From the NCBI RefSeq assembly GCF_025698545.1, contig NC_068570.1, positions 56,749,924-56,813,923 on the forward strand: 64,000 nucleotides of DNA, written 5' to 3'. The notes below the pieces were generated by a model, which did not search any database, was not told the origin of the DNA, and saw only the letters and a list, made by a program, of their open reading frames with translations. The DNA is from Gossypium raimondii. Its lineage: Eukaryota; Streptophyta; Magnoliopsida; Malvales; Malvaceae. Both the position numbers and the translations under genes were made by a program. This document shows positions 58,750 through 64,000 of this stretch, in pieces. Numbering within the stretch: position 1 is the first letter of the stretch; every line of letters begins with the position of its first letter.

Positions 58750-61700
58750 AGCTTGGCGACTCCACTAGGGATCCAAAATAAGAGAGTCAAGCCACGTGTT
58801 GATTACTTTTTTGTCTTTTTATTGAAAATTGAAAATTTGGTTTAAATTTACGATCCTTTTATTGCATTTTCATTCGTCTTTGTTACAATCTTCATCTTTG
58901 TTGTTTTATAATTGTAATGTTGGTTTAAGTTTTGATGTATTTTTGCACATTGCATTGCATGACCATTGGCCACACCCTTTTAAGTGGGAGTGTGAAACTA
59001 GTCCTTCGTGAGGTTTTCACCTCCGTGCAGGATAGTGGATCGCTTTCGGGATACATCCGTACCTATGTCTTCGTGAGATTTTCATCTCCGTGCAGCCATA
59101 GGGAAATGTATTCCCCTGAACTGAACTCAGTCCGTATGAACCTATAATGGGTGAGGATCGAGGAATCTGCTGGTTCGGGTACCTTTGCTTTAGAACTAAA
59201 CCACATATAGTGAACCTAAGAGCCTACCCTAGGTAGAACCACTCCAAACCCCTAGTGGTCACCCGAATAGACGTTTCATTTATTCTTGCTTGCTTTTGCT
59301 TTGTACTAACATGTTTTCTTTTTTGTTATGATTGCATTGCATTTTCATCATAAAAAAGAGATGTTGATTCATGTTCAGTTGCTAAATAGAGAGCTTGTCA
59401 TAAGAAAATGGGTTTCTTGATAAAGTGGATGACAATAAGATTGTCCTAATATGGTCCAAGAAAGCGTGAAAAGAGAAGAATGATAGTTTACTGGAGGAGT
59501 ACACGACCTTGCCTCGTTGCCCAAAGACTCAAACTGATGAAGATTATTCGAGTGTTACTAACACAGTTAATGACGCGAGGACGAATGACCAATGGGGCAC
59601 GACCCGGATCAAGCAAACATGGAGGTAGAAGAGACACTCATTTGGAGAGTTCGCGAGATTCGATCTTAGCATTTGGACATAAGGATCGATGTCTTCACTT
59701 TGAGTATTAGGGCAATATATATCTGCTTTATGTAAAGAGATCTGTTTTCTAGTAAAGTTGTTCTAATGGAATTGAACCAAAATCAACGTCTCTTTTTGCA
59801 TTCATATATCTGCATCACATTTTATTGCATGCATCTTCTCCATTCATTAACATTACATTTCATTGCATACAATAAATTTCCTAAAATCCAAAAGTGCATT
59901 GAGTTCAGAACTCTAGTACAGAGCCAGATGGAGGATAAAGAATTGGAATTCTTTGGAGATATCTATGGTATGGAAAGGAAAAATGTTCGCGCCTTTTAAG
60001 AAAGAACTAAAAAACCTATTAGGGATTTATTTCTACATCTCTAGGGGCATTCTAAACAACCGGACTGTGAAGGAGATTCTTGTAATTTTTAGGACCATTT
60101 CAAAATAATATTTGGAATGCTTTTATTGCTCTAAGCCTGGGAGCAATAGAAAATCCTTTTGTGAAAAAGGTACATGTCCACTATTCTTTATTTCAACGAA
60201 ATGCATCTTTGTGTCTGGTTTTGGCAAACATTCTTTGTTCCTTCCATTTCATTCATACTCATACCACACAGATAATTACCCGTTGATTCATTTGTTCTTT
60301 CAGTCTTCTTTCGTTCCTATAACAGGTCTCCAGATATCAATGATATGAGCAACACTGCTATTGACTCAGAATCTCCTTTTCAACAAGATATGTGTCCAGA
60401 GGTACCTCAGGACTTTAAAGACGACCGAGACTGTGGTTTATCTCCTGATTTGTTAAGGATGGTAGAACAAGTCGAAACAGATCCTACCTTAGAAAAATCA
60501 GTTGGAAATTGTGAGCTTAGGAGAAGAGACAAAGGTGAAAATCAGAGCCTGTATCACCGCAGAGACAAAGCGGGACATAATTGAGTTACTCTGAGAATTC
60601 AAAGATGTTTTCGCATGACCAAGATATGTCAGAGCTACTAAGACGTGTGAATGCTGTTGAGGCTAAGAAAGTATTAGAAAATGTCCATAAGGGTGTCTGA
60701 GGAACACATGCATTGATTTTGCAATGGCCAAGCAAATCATGAGATTTAGGTACTGCTGATCCACCATGGAAGGGGATTGTATCAGTTATACCAAGAAACG
60801 CCACAAGGGAAAAATTTACGGAGACAAGATTTATGTGCTTCCTTTATCTCTTCATGTTATGACTTTTCCATTGACTTTCTCTATGAGTGGCATGGATGTC
60901 ATTGGGCCGACCTCGCCAAAAGCTTCTGGCGGTTATCGATTCATCTTTATGTTCGCCGATTACTTCATCAAGTGGGTAGAGGTTGTTTCATATGCCAATA
61001 TCACAAAGCTGACAATCAGCAATTTTCTTGAAGAATCATATGTCAATATGGAATACCAAAAAGGATCATATTAGACAATGCATTAAATTTGAACAACCGC
61101 ACGACATCAGAAGTTTGCAGTCTGTTCAAGATTAACACTATATCGCCTCAAAATAAACGGTTCGGTGGAGGTAAAAAAAACCAAAAACACAAAAACAAAA
61201 AAAAGAACCAAAGAGACAAAAAAATAAAAAACCTCTATTGGGGCATCTCATTTCTCATTGGTATATGGAATAGAGGCAGTCTTGCCCATCGAAGGTGATA
61301 TTTCTTCCCTTCGAGTCTTGTCAGAGTTGAAGTTGGATGAAGCAGAATGGATCCAAGCCTGATAGAATCAGTTAAATTTGATCGAAGAGTGAGGGTTGAA
61401 AGCTATCCGTCATGGTCAGATGTACCAAAAGTGAATGATACGAGTTCACCAAAAAAGGTTTGCTCCAGAGAATTCCATGAGGGGGACTTGATATCGAAGA
61501 AGATCCTTCCCATACAAAAGGACTTCAAAAGAAAATGGATGCCAAACTAGAAAGGACCTTATGTTGAAGGCCTTATCTAAAGAAGCATTGATATTGACCA
61601 AGATGGATGGCAAGAACCTGCCTAATCTTGAGAATTCTGATTCAACCAATAAACACTTCACTTGAAAAAAAGAAACACAAAAAGAAAAGAAGAAAGAAAA

Positions 61701-64000
61701 GAAGAAAAATGAAAAAAAAAAAGGTGAGGCCAAGGTGAAAACTCGCAAAGGGTACCTTGAGACCAAAGGGGTTTTGAATTGAAAACCCAAAAATGGGCAG
61801 TTCAAATATCGATCCAATGCGGGGCATGCGGTAGTCTTGCCCTCTCTGAATTAATAAGAAGGAGAGATGCTACATCTTGGGGCATCAACAAAGTCTTTTA
61901 GGACTTCTAAACACATATCAGGTTTAAAAGGGTCTTCAAGAAGTTTGGAGCAGAGAAGCTCATACTACGATATCGGGGGCACCTATTTCCATTTTATTCA
62001 TTTTTTGTATTTTGACAAAATACGCCATCTTGATTAATTTATTCTCATTTTGTATTCTAGCAAAATTTTGTATCTTGATTAATTTGTTCATTTAGAGCTT
62101 TGTTCTCAACAAATTTTCTTCTTATCCATTGTGATAATCTTTTTCATCTTATTCATCTCATATCTCAGCAAAATTTGCTATCTTGATTGATTTGTTTGTT
62201 TAGAGCTTTGCTCTCAACAAAATTTCATTTTGTCCATTTTGATAATCTTTTTCAAGTATTTTTCATTGAAATAACGATTAATGGACTGACAATACTCATA
62301 CAGAAGGAGTTCTGCATATTACTCTAAAAGTTTCTAAATAATACAGGGACCTAAAACAGGACTATTTTTAGAATTGACCAAACCTGAGGGTTGAAAACAT
62401 TTGAGAAAGGATAGTCTAAATTGAGACTATTTCTTTAAATCTTCTGTCAAAGATACTTGCTGAACGAGAAAACATCAGTGATAGAACCTTGATGAACAAC
62501 GAGGAACGACAACCCAAACATTAAAAAGGGATCATTCTCATGACATTCTACATTCATGCAAATATCATTCATACACATCTAGTTAGGAGCATTTGATTTA
62601 TTCTGATCATGTCATCCTAAACACTAGGCATAAATAGGTCCATAAAATGGATTTTACAGGTCATGTTCCCCAGAGAACAGATCAAAGAAACAGATCCTAA
62701 ACTCCTGAAGTTGCAGTGGGATGGATTGAAGTCATTAAAGCAGATCTTGTCTTCATGTATTGGCAGGAAGTGGATCGAAGATGTAGATCTTGTCTTCCCA
62801 TATTGGTAGGAAGTGGATCAAGATGCAAATCTTGTCTTCCCAAGCGAAGTAGATTGAAGAAAGGAGATCTTGTCTTCATGTATTGGCGTGAAGTAGATCA
62901 AAGATAGCAAGGTTTGTCTTCCTATATTGGTAGGAAGTGGATCAAGATGCATATCTTGTCTTCCCATATTGGCGTGAAGTAGATTGAAGAAAATAGATCT
63001 TATCTCCCAAAGTTGGTAGGAAGAAGATCTTATCAAACCTTGTCTTCTGGTGATGTAGTGGATCGATTGAAGCCACAAGAAGCGAATCTTGTTCATGACA
63101 TTACAATGAAAAAGATTGAAGCCAGTACGACCAATCTTACTTGGTAGGAAGTGGATGAGAGCGATTAAAGCTACGACGGTGAATCTTGCTTCTCTGACAT
63201 TGCAATTAAAAAGATTGAAGCCGCAACGGTGAATCTTACTTCCCTGGTGATGCTGTAGAGCAGATTAAATCTACGACGGTGAATCTTGCTTCTCCTACAT
63301 TGCAATTTGAAAGATCGAAGCGGCAACGGTGAATCTTACTTCCCAAGCGGTGCAGTAGAGCAGATTAAAGCTACGATGGTGAATCTTACTTCCCCAGCAT
63401 TGCAATTTAAAAAATTGAAGCCGCAACGGCGAATCTTACTTCCATGGCGATACAGTGGAGCTAATTAAAGCTACAACGGTGAATCTTGCTTCCCCGACAT
63501 TGCAATCTAAAATATTGAAGCTGCAACAGTGAATCTTACTTCCATGGCGATGCAGTGGAGCAGATTAAAGCTACAACGGCGAATCTTGCTTCCCCGACAT
63601 TGCAATTTAAAAGATTAAAACCGCAATGGTGGGGCAGATTAAAGCTACAACGGTGAATCTTCCTTCCCCAACATTGCAATTTAAAATATTGAAGCCGCAA
63701 CGGCGAATCTACTTCCATGGCGATGCAGTGGGGCAGATTAAAGCTACAACGGCGAATCTTGTTCCCCGACATTGCAATTAAAGAGATTGAAGCCACAACG
63801 GCGAATCTCATTTCCCTGGCAGTACAGTGGAGCGGATTAAAGCTACGACGGTGAATCTTGCTTCCCTGATATTGCAATTAAAGAGATTGAAGCCACAACG
63901 GCGAGATTGAAGCCACAACGGCAAATCTTACTTCCCTGGCGATGCAGTGGAGCACATTAAAGCTACAACGATGAATCTTATTCCCCAACATTGCAATTAA
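58750..64000 (+). mobile_element. Internal region of a Ty3/Gypsy, Tat/Ogre-like element (fossil), runs off the window
   Basis: It begins with the primer-binding site and a leader (58750-59270) holding two cttcgtgag...ttcacctccgtgcag copies. A pre-reverse-transcriptase region is recognisable near 60345-60580 (DDRDCGLSPDLLRMV). An integrase core lies near 60870-61080 (GMDVIGPTSPKAS, ADYFIKWVE), followed by the typical integrase C-terminal part (REFHEGDLI, ILPIQKDFKRKWMPN, 61440-61550). Gag, protease and reverse transcriptase are not recognisable; the element is heavily broken. Tandem repeats fill 62700-64000 and the 3' LTR lies beyond the window. Confidence 0.82.
62690..64000 (+). repeat. Tandem repeats in the Gypsy 3' untranslated region
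   Basis: Two subfamilies are present. At 62700-63060, ~55-60-bp units contain gatcttgtcttc and tattggtaggaagtggatca. At 63060-64000, ~50-bp half-units alternate (gattgaagccgcaacggcga with ttccctggcgatgcagt, and gattaaagctacaacggcga with cttccccgacattgcaatt), making a ~100-bp higher-order unit of roughly eight copies. Frames reported across it are repeat artefacts. Confidence 0.88.

Noticed and set aside
63536-63877. 113-codon minus-strand frame with repeated RFAVVA-type words
   Set aside because: A by-product of translating the ~50-bp tandem repeats.
62690-64000. CRISPR-like regular repeats
   Set aside because: The repeats are contiguous degenerate tandem units without unique spacers, in a plant Gypsy element.

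Overview
The window is nuclear DNA of a dicot plant. The genes are split by GT-AG introns, the intergenic DNA is AT-rich, and transposons and retroelement fossils fill most of the space. The style of the Ty3/Gypsy, MULE and plant-mobile-domain sequences points to cotton (Gossypium) or a close Malvaceae relative; this is inferred from memory of such sequences, not searched. No bacterial-type system, CRISPR array or phage is present.

Layout: 1-3060 holds a tandem array of short hairpin-forming repeats, interrupted by a solo Copia LTR. 4600-8900 holds two tandem type II metacaspase genes (MC9 type), the second of which has lost its catalytic histidine codon. 9099-9773 (minus) is a one-finger C2H2 repressor with an EAR motif. 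9800-15450 is repeat-rich and includes a foldback element and a 1.15-kb direct duplication. 15460-18564 is an old plastid ndhB insertion split by a short Copia element. 19541-28892 is a large Mutator-like element (MULE) carrying a decayed MURA transposase (minus) and a decayed plant-mobile-domain gene (plus). A 1.49-kb Pack-MULE with a piece of an NLR resistance gene is nested inside it.

29620-32518 (plus) is NF-YC11/NC2-alpha, the Dr1-associated corepressor. It is followed by two phytocystatin genes on the minus strand: a broken copy (33320-34459) and an intact long CYS6-type copy (35148-36008). NF-YC11 next to CYS6 repeats the Arabidopsis order At3g12480-At3g12490. 37421-40468 (minus) is a seven-exon cytochrome P450 with a non-canonical I-helix. 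40500-51000 is intergenic, with SINEs, MITEs, Copia LTR remnants and a 2.4-kb solo Gypsy LTR. 51060-52058 (minus) is an intronless CXE-type carboxylesterase.

55584-64000 is a Ty3/Gypsy (Tat/Ogre-like) fossil. A 2.5-kb LTR is flanked on both sides by internal sequence, and the internal 3' region is built of ~50-bp tandem repeats. The element runs off the window end.

The genes form no single pathway. Metacaspases (Arg/Lys-specific cysteine peptidases), cystatins (inhibitors of papain-like and legumain-like peptidases) and the esterase are typical stress, defence and cell-death genes. Tandem duplication followed by decay or active-site loss of one copy occurred twice here, in the metacaspases and in the cystatins.
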